Positions 8,865 to 16,833 of a stretch of DNA of 42,861 bases are shown in pieces (position 1 is the first letter of the stretch; every line of letters begins with the position of its first letter). Under the pieces are notes generated by a model that worked only from the letters and a program-made list of their open reading frames with translations, had not been told where the DNA came from and did not search any database. Made by a program: the position numbers and the translations under genes. The DNA is from Spirochaetaceae bacterium. Lineage in GTDB: Bacteria; Spirochaetota; Spirochaetia; Treponematales; Treponemataceae. The stretch covers positions 1-42,861 of the forward strand of contig JAFTEH010000022.1 in assembly GCA_017453745.1 (NCBI GenBank). The letters run 5' to 3'.

Positions 8865-10688
8865 ATGGCACATAATAAAATGCATATTTGTTTTTCTACA
8901 ATTTTAGGAAATACGAATAACGAAAACGAAACAAAAAACCAGATTACCGCATATAATAATTTTTTTTCTGGGTTATATTCAAGTTCAATTCCTATTTCCA
9001 TACATTTCACTGGTAGCTTTTTACAACTTTTACAAACAAAATCACAAGCCTTTGATAATATAGCAAAAATTTTATTAAAGAAAAAACAAATTGAGTTAAT
9101 AGGTGGAGGATATTTTTCACCAGTATTTCCTTTTTTGAACTCGGTTAATATTGTAGGGCAAATTGAATTATATACTGCTACATTACGAAAATTATTTTCG
9201 ATAAGAACAAAAATTGCATATCTCCCCTTTTCCGCTTGGATTCCCTCACTTGTATCAAGTCTAAAAAAAACCGCTACCATTGAGCACTGTTTAATCGACC
9301 GTCGTCTGTTTCAAGCAAATAACTTAGAAGTCCACACGCCTGTTTATTTGGAAGATGCAGGCAAACTGATACATGCTATTCCTTTTTTAGAAAAAAACGA
9401 AATAACAGAAAGCCCAGAAGAATTTTACAACTACCTTGTTTCTGAATGTGCACAACTCAAGGAAGATAGTATCTTAGTTATTTTTGTACCACATACTAAT
9501 TTGTCAAAACTACTACAAACCGAACAAGACGATTCTTGGTTTGATAAACTGGTACAACTGATCAATAAAAATGAAAATATGCACATGTCTACCATATTAA
9601 AAAGTATCAAATCTATTAACTCAAAAACGCGGGGCTTTATTGAGTCAAATGTAATACAAAATAATCAATTACAAAATGCATCAACAAAACGCTTGATTTG
9701 TCAAAACCCGTATGCCTATAAACTCTACCAAAAGCTCATGTACACTTCTTTACTTATCAACCAAATACGCGGTGATAAACAAAAAAAAACGACAGCGCTC
9801 CATTATCTATGGAAAGCGCAAAACGCAGATATTTTTCTTAATGTGGCATTTGCCCCTGCTCGACATCGCTCGAGCATTTTTGAATTTTATAAAACGCTTT
9901 TGCTTGCAGAAAAAACAACAAGAACATCAAGCACTTTTTTTCCCTCGCTCGTGCCATACGATTTTAGCTTACAAGGTATAAACGACTACATATCTCAAAC
10001 AAAAAATATAAATGCCTATGTACATGTCCCCAGTGGTGTTATCTTTGAATATGATTTTTTACCTGCAAACAAAAATTACTGTGTGTCGCCATTTAGCGAA
10101 TCGGGGCTTTTTATAGATAGGGTTCTTTATAACGAAGCGGAACTTTCCAATTTGTACCATGATGAAACTGACTATAAAAACAAGCAGGTTCAATATCAAC
10201 TGAGTGAATGTTTTTCTACAAAAAAAATTCTTATATTAAAATCTGACAGTCCAGAAAAGGATATTTCTGTACGCAAACAATTTTCATTTAATGGGGATTC
10301 AATTTCTGTGCAGTATATTTTAAAAAATGAAGTTCAAAAAACAACAAGTGGTTGCTTTGTATGTGAATTAGATATTGCTGTTGGTAAGTCGGGAAATCAA
10401 ATTCCGTGTTTGACTGTATTCACAAATAGCGAAAAGCGAGAACGCCCCATTGAAAATACTGTATATACTGAATTAGATTGGGTTCAAATAAATGATGCAG
10501 AAGGTAAAACGAAATTAACTATTACCATGAATGAAAAAATAAACCTTTCAGTTGTACCAGTTCTTTCAAATGAGCATAATATCATTGCAGTTCAGTTATA
10601 TTTTTATTGGAACTTTTCTTTAAATCCAAAAGGCGAAGTAGAAAAACTATTAACTATGGTAGCAGAACGCTCGATTTCTAAACGCTAA
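8865..10688 (+). CDS. GH57-like (4-alpha-glucanotransferase/amylase-like) protein lacking catalytic residues
   Basis: A 607-residue protein with the layout of GH57 4-alpha-glucanotransferases of the Thermococcus litoralis type. Residues 1-260 correspond to the catalytic barrel (IELIGGGYFSPVFPF at 76-90, then LPFSAWIPSL at 120-129). About 275-380 is the helical DUF1925-like part (YLWKAQNADIFL), and the rest is a DUF1926-like beta domain. The family nucleophile Glu in LTERVWQPEL is replaced by Phe122. The acid/base Asp in HDDGEKFG has no counterpart, because VIFVPHTNLSKL contains no Asp. It is probably not a hydrolase or transferase and may only bind or scaffold glucan. The reading frame is intact. 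A short TTAGGA precedes the start. It lies 23 bases before the pseudouridine synthase gene and is probably cotranscribed with it. Confidence 0.75.
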   Translation: MAHNKMHICFSTILGNTNNENETKNQITAYNNFFSGLYSSSIPISIHFTGSFLQLLQTKSQAFDNIAKILLKKKQIELIGGGYFSPVFPFLNSVNIVGQIELYTATLRKLFSIRTKIAYLPFSAWIPSLVSSLKKTATIEHCLIDRRLFQANNLEVHTPVYLEDAGKLIHAIPFLEKNEITESPEEFYNYLVSECAQLKEDSILVIFVPHTNLSKLLQTEQDDSWFDKLVQLINKNENMHMSTILKSIKSINSKTRGFIESNVIQNNQLQNASTKRLICQNPYAYKLYQKLMYTSLLINQIRGDKQKKTTALHYLWKAQNADIFLNVAFAPARHRSSIFEFYKTLLLAEKTTRTSSTFFPSLVPYDFSLQGINDYISQTKNINAYVHVPSGVIFEYDFLPANKNYCVSPFSESGLFIDRVLYNEAELSNLYHDETDYKNKQVQYQLSECFSTKKILILKSDSPEKDISVRKQFSFNGDSISVQYILKNEVQKTTSGCFVCELDIAVGKSGNQIPCLTVFTNSEKRERPIENTVYTELDWVQINDAEGKTKLTITMNEKINLSVVPVLSNEHNIIAVQLYFYWNFSLNPKGEVEKLLTMVAERSISKR

Positions 10689-10711
10689 ACCTAACTTACT
10701 TAAATATACAA

Positions 10712-11383
10712 ATGGAAAAAATAATCAAAAAAGACTTTTTAATTACTGACTACTATATACCACATATTGTATATGAAACGGATGACTTTGCTATCTGTTT
10801 TAAACCAACCAATATGCCAAGTGCACCGCTTACACCTGAAGAACCACATACCTTACTTTCATTTTTTTGCAATCTACGACCAGAAGTACGCAGTGTCATT
10901 GGGGCAAAAAAAAGTTTTGAGCACGGATTATTGCACCGACTTGACACAATGACAACAGGGCTTGTATTAATTGCAAAAAAACAAAGTGTATATGATTCCT
11001 TATTACAAGCACAAAATAACAACCTTTTTATAAAGCGCTATTATGCATACTGTGAGCGTAAGAACAAACATGACAAAGTATCGACATCAGAAAAACGCAC
11101 TCATATTTCCAGTAGGTTTAGGGCTTTTGGACCTGGTGCAAAAAAAGTCTTGCCTGTTTTTGATATTACAAGACAAAAAAAAAGAATCACTCGTACCGTG
11201 TACACGACACATATTATTTCGATACAAAAAAACAACATACAACCGAAAGATGAAATTTTCACAGTAAAAGCAGAACTTTCAAAAGGATATAGACATCAAA
11301 TACGCGCTCACTTACAAAGTATAAACTTGTCAATCATTGGAGATAATCTCTACAATACAAATCCAAGTAAGTATACTTTATAA
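10712..11383 (+). CDS. RluA-family RNA pseudouridine synthase
   Basis: Isomerises uridine to pseudouridine in rRNA or tRNA; the exact target cannot be read from sequence. Its 223 residues form the catalytic domain only, without an S4 RNA-binding domain. The RluA motif GLLHRLDTMTTGLVLIAK carries the catalytic aspartate (Asp78), and SKGYRHQIRAHL near residue 195 is the conserved motif III. It starts 23 bases after the GH57-like gene and has no clear Shine-Dalgarno, so translation may depend on the upstream gene. It ends about 140 bases before the pta promoter. Confidence 0.88.
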   Translation: MEKIIKKDFLITDYYIPHIVYETDDFAICFKPTNMPSAPLTPEEPHTLLSFFCNLRPEVRSVIGAKKSFEHGLLHRLDTMTTGLVLIAKKQSVYDSLLQAQNNNLFIKRYYAYCERKNKHDKVSTSEKRTHISSRFRAFGPGAKKVLPVFDITRQKKRITRTVYTTHIISIQKNNIQPKDEIFTVKAELSKGYRHQIRAHLQSINLSIIGDNLYNTNPSKYTL

Positions 11384-11524
11384 CTGTATGCAACAGAACT
11401 TGAATTTCCTCTTTTTTCTACAATGCACAATAAGATGTGCCGATTTCGTTACAGGATTTATCCACCAACTTCGTTATTGCTTTTAAAACCGAGAGATTAA
11501 CATGTATGAATTTTTAATTGGTAC

Positions 11525-11553
11525 TTGTAAATTTACCTAAATATGTGTACAAT
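11525..11553 (+). promoter_or_regulatory. Sigma70-type promoter for pta
   Basis: TTGTAA (11525-11530), a 17-base spacer and TACAAT (11548-11553) predict a start near 11560. This leaves a 26-base leader that holds the GGAGG of pta. Confidence 0.65.
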
Positions 11554-11585
11554 ACTGGCATTTGAAAATATTCTTCGGAGGAATT

Positions 11586-12590
11586 ATGTCGTTTAGTGAA
11601 AATATGAAAACAAAGGCAAAAGCCCTTGGCAATGTTTTAGTTCTCCCTGAGGGTGATGAAGAACGAACTGTCAAGGCTGCTCGAATTATCTTGGATGAAA
11701 AAATTGCATCAAGTGTTTACCTCTTAGGTGAAATATCTAAGGTAGAAGCGACAGCAAAACAAGCTGGAGTTGACTTAACAGGTTTACAAATAGTGGATCC
11801 GAGTAAGTCCGAATGGCTTAATGATTTTGCAAAAGCGTATTATGAAAAGCGAAAAGCAAAGGGCATGACAGAAGAGCAAGCCCATACCGAAATGACTGAA
11901 CAACTAAACTTTGGTGCTATGATGTTAGTGCAAGGTAAGGCATCTGCAATGGTCGCAGGCGCTTTTAATACAACAGCTGCTGTTTTAAGATCTGGCTTAA
12001 AAGTAATTGGAACAAAGCCAGGTGTAAAAACAGCATCTTCATGCTTTTTAATGGAAACACCCGCAAGTGATTTTGGTGAAAACGGAGTTTTTATTTTTTC
12101 TGATTGCGCAGTTATACCAACCCCTACATCCGAACAACTCGCGGATATTGCAATGGAAGCAGCAGAAAGTTTCCGAACATTTACCGGTGCAGAACCTGTC
12201 GTTGCGATTATGTCATATTCAACAAAGGGATCTGGTGGCGACAAAGATGAAAATATTCTTCGTGTACGCGAAGCAACAAAACTCGTACTGGAACGCAAGC
12301 CTAACTTTACATTTGACGGAGAACTTCAAGCGGACTGTGCTATTGTTCCAAGTGTAATGGAAAAGAAAGCACCAAACTCTCCAGTAAAGGGAAAAGCAAA
12401 TACACTCATCTTCCCCGATCTTGCTGCAGGGAATATTGGGTATAAATTAGTACAACGATTAGCAAAAGCTGAAGCCTACGGACCATTTTTACAAGGTTTT
12501 GCAAAGCCACTTTCAGACCTTTCACGAGGTTGCTCTGTAGAAGACATTGTTACAACTGCTGCTGTTACATTAGTACAAGCGGGAAAGTAA
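11586..12590 (+). CDS. pta: Phosphate acetyltransferase
   Basis: Converts acetyl-CoA and phosphate to acetyl phosphate, the first step from acetyl-CoA to acetate and ATP. The 334-residue length matches the short Pta class (catalytic PTA_PTB domain only). Recognisable motifs are VLPEGDEERTVKAA near the N-terminus, MVAGAFNTTAAVLRSGL, FSDCAVIPTPT, MSYSTKGSG and NTLIFPDLAAGNIGYKL at the C-terminal active site. I start at the ATG at 11586 because CGGAGGAATT directly precedes it; an in-frame TTG 24 bases upstream overlaps that site and is unlikely. No acetate kinase gene is adjacent. It shares acetyl-CoA with the butyrate genes at 25952-33781. Confidence 0.96.
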   Translation: MSFSENMKTKAKALGNVLVLPEGDEERTVKAARIILDEKIASSVYLLGEISKVEATAKQAGVDLTGLQIVDPSKSEWLNDFAKAYYEKRKAKGMTEEQAHTEMTEQLNFGAMMLVQGKASAMVAGAFNTTAAVLRSGLKVIGTKPGVKTASSCFLMETPASDFGENGVFIFSDCAVIPTPTSEQLADIAMEAAESFRTFTGAEPVVAIMSYSTKGSGGDKDENILRVREATKLVLERKPNFTFDGELQADCAIVPSVMEKKAPNSPVKGKANTLIFPDLAAGNIGYKLVQRLAKAEAYGPFLQGFAKPLSDLSRGCSVEDIVTTAAVTLVQAGK

Positions 12591-12602
12591 TACAATAAAA
12601 GA

Positions 12603-12641
12603 ATGCTGTTCAAAATGCCAACTTGACAGTTTGAACAGCAT
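12603..12641 (+). terminator. Perfect 12-bp hairpin after pta
   Basis: ATGCTGTTCAAA (12603-12614) and TTTGAACAGCAT (12630-12641) form a perfect 12-bp stem with a 15-base loop. Only a broken T-run follows (GATACTTTA), so termination may be weak. TTGACA sits in the loop region and TATAAT at 12649-12654, but their 20-base spacing is too wide for a standard promoter for the next gene. Confidence 0.5.
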
Positions 12642-12680
12642 GATACTTTATAATGCGGTATATCACACGAGAAATATATT

Positions 12681-14609
12681 ATGCCTAGCAATAACACCAC
12701 AAGAAAAAAATCAAATACACAAACGCAGAAAAATACTCATTTTGAAACTTCAGAAGTTATTATTTCTCAGTGCTTAACGGAAGCACGACAAGCTGGTGTT
12801 AAACGAAACTACCCTAAGGCAATTACTATTTTGGAAGATGTATTACTAAATGAAACAACTTTTTTGAAAACACATACATCATACCTTTACAAAATTTACC
12901 TACTGCTCTGTCGTGCATATACTGCAATTTCAAATCACAATCGAAGTGTCATGTATGGAAAATTGCTCATACATATTGCCCCAAATGACTGGCAAGCATT
13001 TTTCTTTTTAGGACGAGCATTTCTATTACGAAAAGCATACAAAAAAGCAATATACTGTTTTGAAAAGACACTGCGCTTAAAACCTAACCAACTGGAAACA
13101 TTAGCCTTATTAGGATACGCATACTTAAAAGCACACTTCACAGATGACGCAATAGCTCTATTTGAAAAAGCACTTGAAATAGCACCTAACAGTGAACGAT
13201 TACACAATGGATATTTAAATGCGCTATTTGTAAGTGCCGTACACCATTTTAAAAATAGCAATTATGAATTGGCACGACAAATGTTTACTTTCGTTATCGG
13301 GGAAGGCATAGATGGGGTTGCACCGCGATTATACCTTGCACATACACTAAGGAGTTTAAAAGCATTTCCTGAAGCACTCACACAATACGAAGCGGCTATT
13401 CAGTTTGCACCGAAAGATCCATCGCTCCAGTGGTATAAAGCATTAACGCTTCTACAAATGCATGATGTCCAAGCCGCAACTGATGTTTTATCAGCGTTAG
13501 GCTTGCCAATTGAAACCGATTCTATTAGTGAGCAATTTTTAGCTTTAGGAGCAATTCGCCAACACATACAAAAAGCGGAATACTCTCGCGCAATAGTTGC
13601 AGCTCGCTTATACACAAAGGCCTTTGGAACTTCGCCAGAAATACACTTATTAACGGCGCTTGCGCAAAAAAACTTAGGACATGTCAAGTTAGCTGTCAAT
13701 CATTACTTGCGTGCTCAAGAACTAGAGCCTGAAAATCCTGTCATATACTACGGACTTTTTGATTTGTTTTGCGATACTTATAACTGGGATGCAATGCAAA
13801 AGCTACTGACTAATGCAGATAAAATACAATCAGTTGACGCCGATGATTTATATTTTTACAAAGTTATTACAGCTGCACATATCGACAATCCACCAGAACA
13901 GGTCCTTCCTCATTTACAAGCGCTCGTTCAAGCAGAAAAATATGCTACTAATTCTTTGTTGTATAATGCATTGGGAACATGTTATATCAAATTACATATG
14001 CCCGAACTTGCAAATACTTGGTATACAAAAACACTAAACAAAAATAGCAATGATGAAGAAGCTCTTATAGGACTGATTGCTTGTAGCGAACAAGATGGAA
14101 ATACAAAAGAAATATCTAAACGGTATACTACATATTTTTTGCATCATCCAACAAATCTTGAATTGCGTCGAGAGTATATACAATTTTTATATTCGCAAAA
14201 AAATTGGAATCTTGCTATAAACGAATTAGAAACACTTGCCTTACAAAGTGGGCGCAACCATGACACTGAACTTGCATACGCCTTGCGAAAAAACGGAAAT
14301 TATAAGCGAGCCGCTCTTTTGTATCAACACATGCTAAAGAAAAATCCAAGCGAAAAAATTTTATTACATAATTTTGTATACTGCTTAGATAAATTAGGAC
14401 AAACAAAAGCCGCTATACAATTACTACAACTCGCTAGACAAACTTTTGGTGAACACGAAGATAGCTTAATCATAGAAGGAATTTTGTGCTTGCACTACAA
14501 TAGAAAAGAAGATGCTCTACGCTTATTTCAATATGTAGCAGAACATAACCCCCAAAATGAAATTGCAAAAAAATATATAAACCATACAAACACATTATTT
14601 GCAAAATAA
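12681..14609 (+). CDS. Tetratricopeptide repeat (TPR) protein
   Basis: A 642-residue protein made almost wholly of TPR-type helical repeats. Clear units include WQAFFFLGRAFLLRKAYKKA, ETLALLGYAYLKAHFTDDA and NSLLYNALGTCYIKLHMPEL. It begins with a basic, polar stretch and shows no signal peptide or membrane segment, so it is probably cytoplasmic. Such proteins usually act as scaffolds, and nothing here identifies the partner. The ribosome-binding site is weak (GAGAAATATATT before the ATG). It follows pta by 90 bases beyond the hairpin and ends convergently, 22 bases from the next gene on the opposite strand. Confidence 0.85.
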   Translation: MPSNNTTRKKSNTQTQKNTHFETSEVIISQCLTEARQAGVKRNYPKAITILEDVLLNETTFLKTHTSYLYKIYLLLCRAYTAISNHNRSVMYGKLLIHIAPNDWQAFFFLGRAFLLRKAYKKAIYCFEKTLRLKPNQLETLALLGYAYLKAHFTDDAIALFEKALEIAPNSERLHNGYLNALFVSAVHHFKNSNYELARQMFTFVIGEGIDGVAPRLYLAHTLRSLKAFPEALTQYEAAIQFAPKDPSLQWYKALTLLQMHDVQAATDVLSALGLPIETDSISEQFLALGAIRQHIQKAEYSRAIVAARLYTKAFGTSPEIHLLTALAQKNLGHVKLAVNHYLRAQELEPENPVIYYGLFDLFCDTYNWDAMQKLLTNADKIQSVDADDLYFYKVITAAHIDNPPEQVLPHLQALVQAEKYATNSLLYNALGTCYIKLHMPELANTWYTKTLNKNSNDEEALIGLIACSEQDGNTKEISKRYTTYFLHHPTNLELRREYIQFLYSQKNWNLAINELETLALQSGRNHDTELAYALRKNGNYKRAALLYQHMLKKNPSEKILLHNFVYCLDKLGQTKAAIQLLQLARQTFGEHEDSLIIEGILCLHYNRKEDALRLFQYVAEHNPQNEIAKKYINHTNTLFAK

Positions 14610-14631
14610 TATGCGGTCTCTTTTTCAATAC

Positions 14632-15438
14632 CTATATTTTGTTAGAACTTGAGTAATGCACATTGATAGGCGCTGATATAAAACAGTGCGAGTCAGCAAA
14701 GTCGCCTGATGAATCTCCCCAAGATACTTTCGCTTGCGAAGGCATATAACTAACTGCATCACGAAAATATCCACGCGGACATGGTAGCGAAAAATGAGGG
14801 CGCTTAAAATCATAATCTGAAAACACAAGTTGTTGTTCTAAGTCCTTAAAGTATTGTACACGCTCGTCAAGTTCAAGTATATATGGTGTATAATACTGCA
14901 ATAAAAAAAGTTCTTCTGTTGTAATTTTAGTTTTGCGCTCAATTTTAGAAATGGTAGAAGAAATATAGTCAAGTTTTTTCTTTGCATTATACGCACTCGC
15001 ACTGTCATACGCAGTGTCGGAAAATGATGCAAGTAGTTTTTTTAAGTACGCTTCCCATTCGCTGTATTCATTAGGTAAGACGACACAGTCCTTTTTTGTC
15101 AAGTTAGAGAAAGCAGAAAAAAACTTTTTGCATACGGGCGCAAAAACAAATGCCTTACAGGAATGTAAAATAGGACACTTATCCGTTTCTAAATATGTGA
15201 GAGTACTTCGTATACAATCGCACAGTGTTTTATCGTTTTTAATATCATCACTGCTAAAAGCAAATACATCAGCATCTACATCTTCTAGAGGCACAGGAAA
15301 GAGATTATACCCATAAAAAATTTCGAGCGGAATATGTTCTCCAAAATATCCTACAACATTATTTTTTTCTATAAATTGCATAGTACATGAAATATATGCG
15401 TTCCGTCTACATTCTAATAAAAATTCAGTATCAATCAT
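14632..15438 (-). CDS. Truncated 2-hydroxyacyl-CoA dehydratase (HgdB/YjiM)-like protein
   Basis: A 268-residue protein that resembles the N-terminal part of the HgdB/FldC/YjiM iron-sulfur family (usual length 370-430). NNVVGYFGEHIPLEIFYGYN matches the region where the family has a G-x-x-C-x-Y-x-P-x-E motif, but the cysteine is replaced by Gly. Later family cysteines appear kept in CDCIRSTL and LHSCKAFVF. A helical stretch (ISKIERKTKITTEELFLLQY) follows; the second half of the fold seems missing. No partner subunit or ATPase activator is nearby. I use the ATG at 15438 because the longer frame starts with TTG inside the upstream gene. It is either a minimal cluster-binding protein or a decayed relative. 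Confidence 0.6.
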   Translation of the reverse strand: MIDTEFLLECRRNAYISCTMQFIEKNNVVGYFGEHIPLEIFYGYNLFPVPLEDVDADVFAFSSDDIKNDKTLCDCIRSTLTYLETDKCPILHSCKAFVFAPVCKKFFSAFSNLTKKDCVVLPNEYSEWEAYLKKLLASFSDTAYDSASAYNAKKKLDYISSTISKIERKTKITTEELFLLQYYTPYILELDERVQYFKDLEQQLVFSDYDFKRPHFSLPCPRGYFRDAVSYMPSQAKVSWGDSSGDFADSHCFISAPINVHYSSSNKI

Positions 15439-15517
15439 ACTATTTATTTGTATCCTCGTTTTGATAAGGGCTGCTACACAAAAGTATGTCAAGAGTTTTT
15501 CATTTGAATTTGAGTTT

Positions 15518-16231
15518 TTAGTTTTGCACAACTAAAACTGAAGCAGATTTTCCATCAGTACTAAAGCGTGTCAAGTGATTAGTCGGGTCAACATACCTTG
15601 TCGAACCTATAAAAAATGCATACAACCATTCGCCCTTTGGAACAGGTAAAACCAAAAAATATTCACCAGGAAAAACTTCTGTAAGTTCATACATAAATGG
15701 ATCCCAATTATTGAAAGAACCAGCTAAGCGTACTGTTTCTCCTACCGCCCCTTTAAAATAAAACTGTACTAATCCATTTTCTAAAACTTGCGTTTTATAA
15801 TATCGATGAATAGGAACATCAATCTGTGAAATTGAAAGTCCCAAAGCATGGTCATAAACTGTTTTATAATGCGTTGGATCATTTGTCCATAATCCATCAA
15901 GTTCAACTCTATATTTAATTTCGCCGATGTTTTCAGGTATCTCCAAAATGTAAAAAAGGATGCCAGCCCCCGTCGACTCTCTTGATACAGGAACTCGAAC
16001 AAAATGATGAACGGTTTTGTACTGTTCAAATTCAAAAGCAATCCCTGCATGTCGTATATATTCTGGTTGTGTAAAAATAATATACTGCCCAACAACTTGC
16101 GGTTCTTGCACAGTTTTGATTTTAGGAATGAATTGCTTATATACGGCTTCATCAAATGCAAAAAGCGAAAAACTGAATATACCTAAGAAAAAAACAACTA
16201 TATAATTTTTATATCGATTACAAGAACCCAT
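15518..16231 (-). CDS. Exported protein with CBM48-type (glycogen-binding) domain
   Basis: A protein of 237 residues from the chosen start. The N-terminus (YKNYIVVFFLGIFSFSLFA) is a hydrophobic signal peptide, probably cleaved before FDEAVYK. The C-terminal 80 residues match an early-set/CBM48 fold related to AMPK glycogen-binding domains: VRLAGSFNNWDPF, then PGEYFLVLPVPKGEWLYAFF and TRYVDPTN. The middle (QYIIFTQPEYIRHAGIAFEF onward) looks like a second beta-sandwich. No catalytic domain is present, so it probably binds polysaccharide or is structural in the periplasm or outer envelope. The start is uncertain: no clear Shine-Dalgarno is seen, and longer in-frame starts exist upstream, but the signal peptide supports 16231. 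Confidence 0.75.
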   Translation of the reverse strand: MGSCNRYKNYIVVFFLGIFSFSLFAFDEAVYKQFIPKIKTVQEPQVVGQYIIFTQPEYIRHAGIAFEFEQYKTVHHFVRVPVSRESTGAGILFYILEIPENIGEIKYRVELDGLWTNDPTHYKTVYDHALGLSISQIDVPIHRYYKTQVLENGLVQFYFKGAVGETVRLAGSFNNWDPFMYELTEVFPGEYFLVLPVPKGEWLYAFFIGSTRYVDPTNHLTRFSTDGKSASVLVVQN

Positions 16232-16380
16232 ACTATTAGTTTCGGCATTTTTGATTTGAATATTTAAACATAAAATCAAAAACTTTACATAAAAAGCAGT
16301 TACAGTATAAAAACGCATGCGGACGATATAGCCCCCGCAAAATAGCAACATCATAGTCGCAATTATGCAGGGAATGTATT

Positions 16381-16614
16381 CTATATCGCTATAAAAACAT
16401 CATCACTCACACACTCATATCTCGTGTCATATACAAAATCAGGCAATATATCTAACTGACTCGACTTGACCCGCAAAGCCGTTCCACAACTTGAACTTAG
16501 TTTACGGGGAACAGCAATCATTTTAAGTTCACTTATATTAGGACAAGCCTTAATAGTCTTAAAAGCCGAAACCGCTTCAAAATGAGTATGAAAAGTAAAA
16601 ATATATGTTTTCAC
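16381..16614 (-). CDS. DUF3343 family putative Se/S carrier-like protein
   Basis: A small protein of 77 residues if started at the GTG at 16614, five bases after the stop of the YedF-like gene. The body begins KTYIFTFHTHFEAVSAFKTI and contains PRKLSSSCGTALRVKS, the conserved cysteine motif of DUF3343. This family typically sits beside YedE and TusA/YedF genes and is thought to handle sulfur or selenium on its cysteine. Longer in-frame starts would overlap the YedF-like gene and have no support. It is the last gene of the three-gene unit. The family call is from memory of the motif; its biochemical role is not established. Confidence 0.75.
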   Translation of the reverse strand: MKTYIFTFHTHFEAVSAFKTIKACPNISELKMIAVPRKLSSSCGTALRVKSSQLDILPDFVYDTRYECVSDDVFIAI

Positions 16615-16618
16615 AATA

Positions 16619-16828
16619 TTACTTTGTAGCCTTGAGTTTGTATCCATCGTCAGTCTGGATGATTTCAACATGAACCTTTTGGCTTTCTAAAAAGCGACGC
16701 ACATTTTCCTTAGCAACATCTGTACTTACTAAAACCACAAACGAGTCATTTTTTGCTAAGGCTTTTTTAGTTTTTACAACAGGCATGGGACAAGCCAAAC
16801 CTCGAGCATCGATAATTATATCTTCCAT
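16619..16828 (-). CDS. TusA/YedF-family sulfur (selenium) carrier protein
   Basis: A 69-residue protein with the TusA/SirA/YedF fold and the motif DARGLACPMPVVKTKKAL, whose CPMP cysteine would carry persulfide or selenide. It starts six bases after yedE ends and is followed closely by the DUF3343 gene. The context fits YedF, the partner of YedE in selenium metabolism, more than TusA of tRNA thiolation. The larger two-domain YedF has a second domain that is absent here. It acts in the cytoplasm. Confidence 0.88.
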   Translation of the reverse strand: MEDIIIDARGLACPMPVVKTKKALAKNDSFVVLVSTDVAKENVRRFLESQKVHVEIIQTDDGYKLKATK

Positions 16829-16833
16829 ACAAC

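Noticed and set aside
12623-12654. TTGACA / TATAAT promoter for the TPR gene
   Set aside because: The hexamers match consensus well but are 20 bases apart, beyond the usual 16-18, and TTGACA lies in a hairpin loop.
15439-15531. Longer N-terminus for the HgdB-like gene
   Set aside because: It would start at a TTG inside the preceding gene and adds 31 residues unlike the family; the ATG at 15438 matches the expected domain start.
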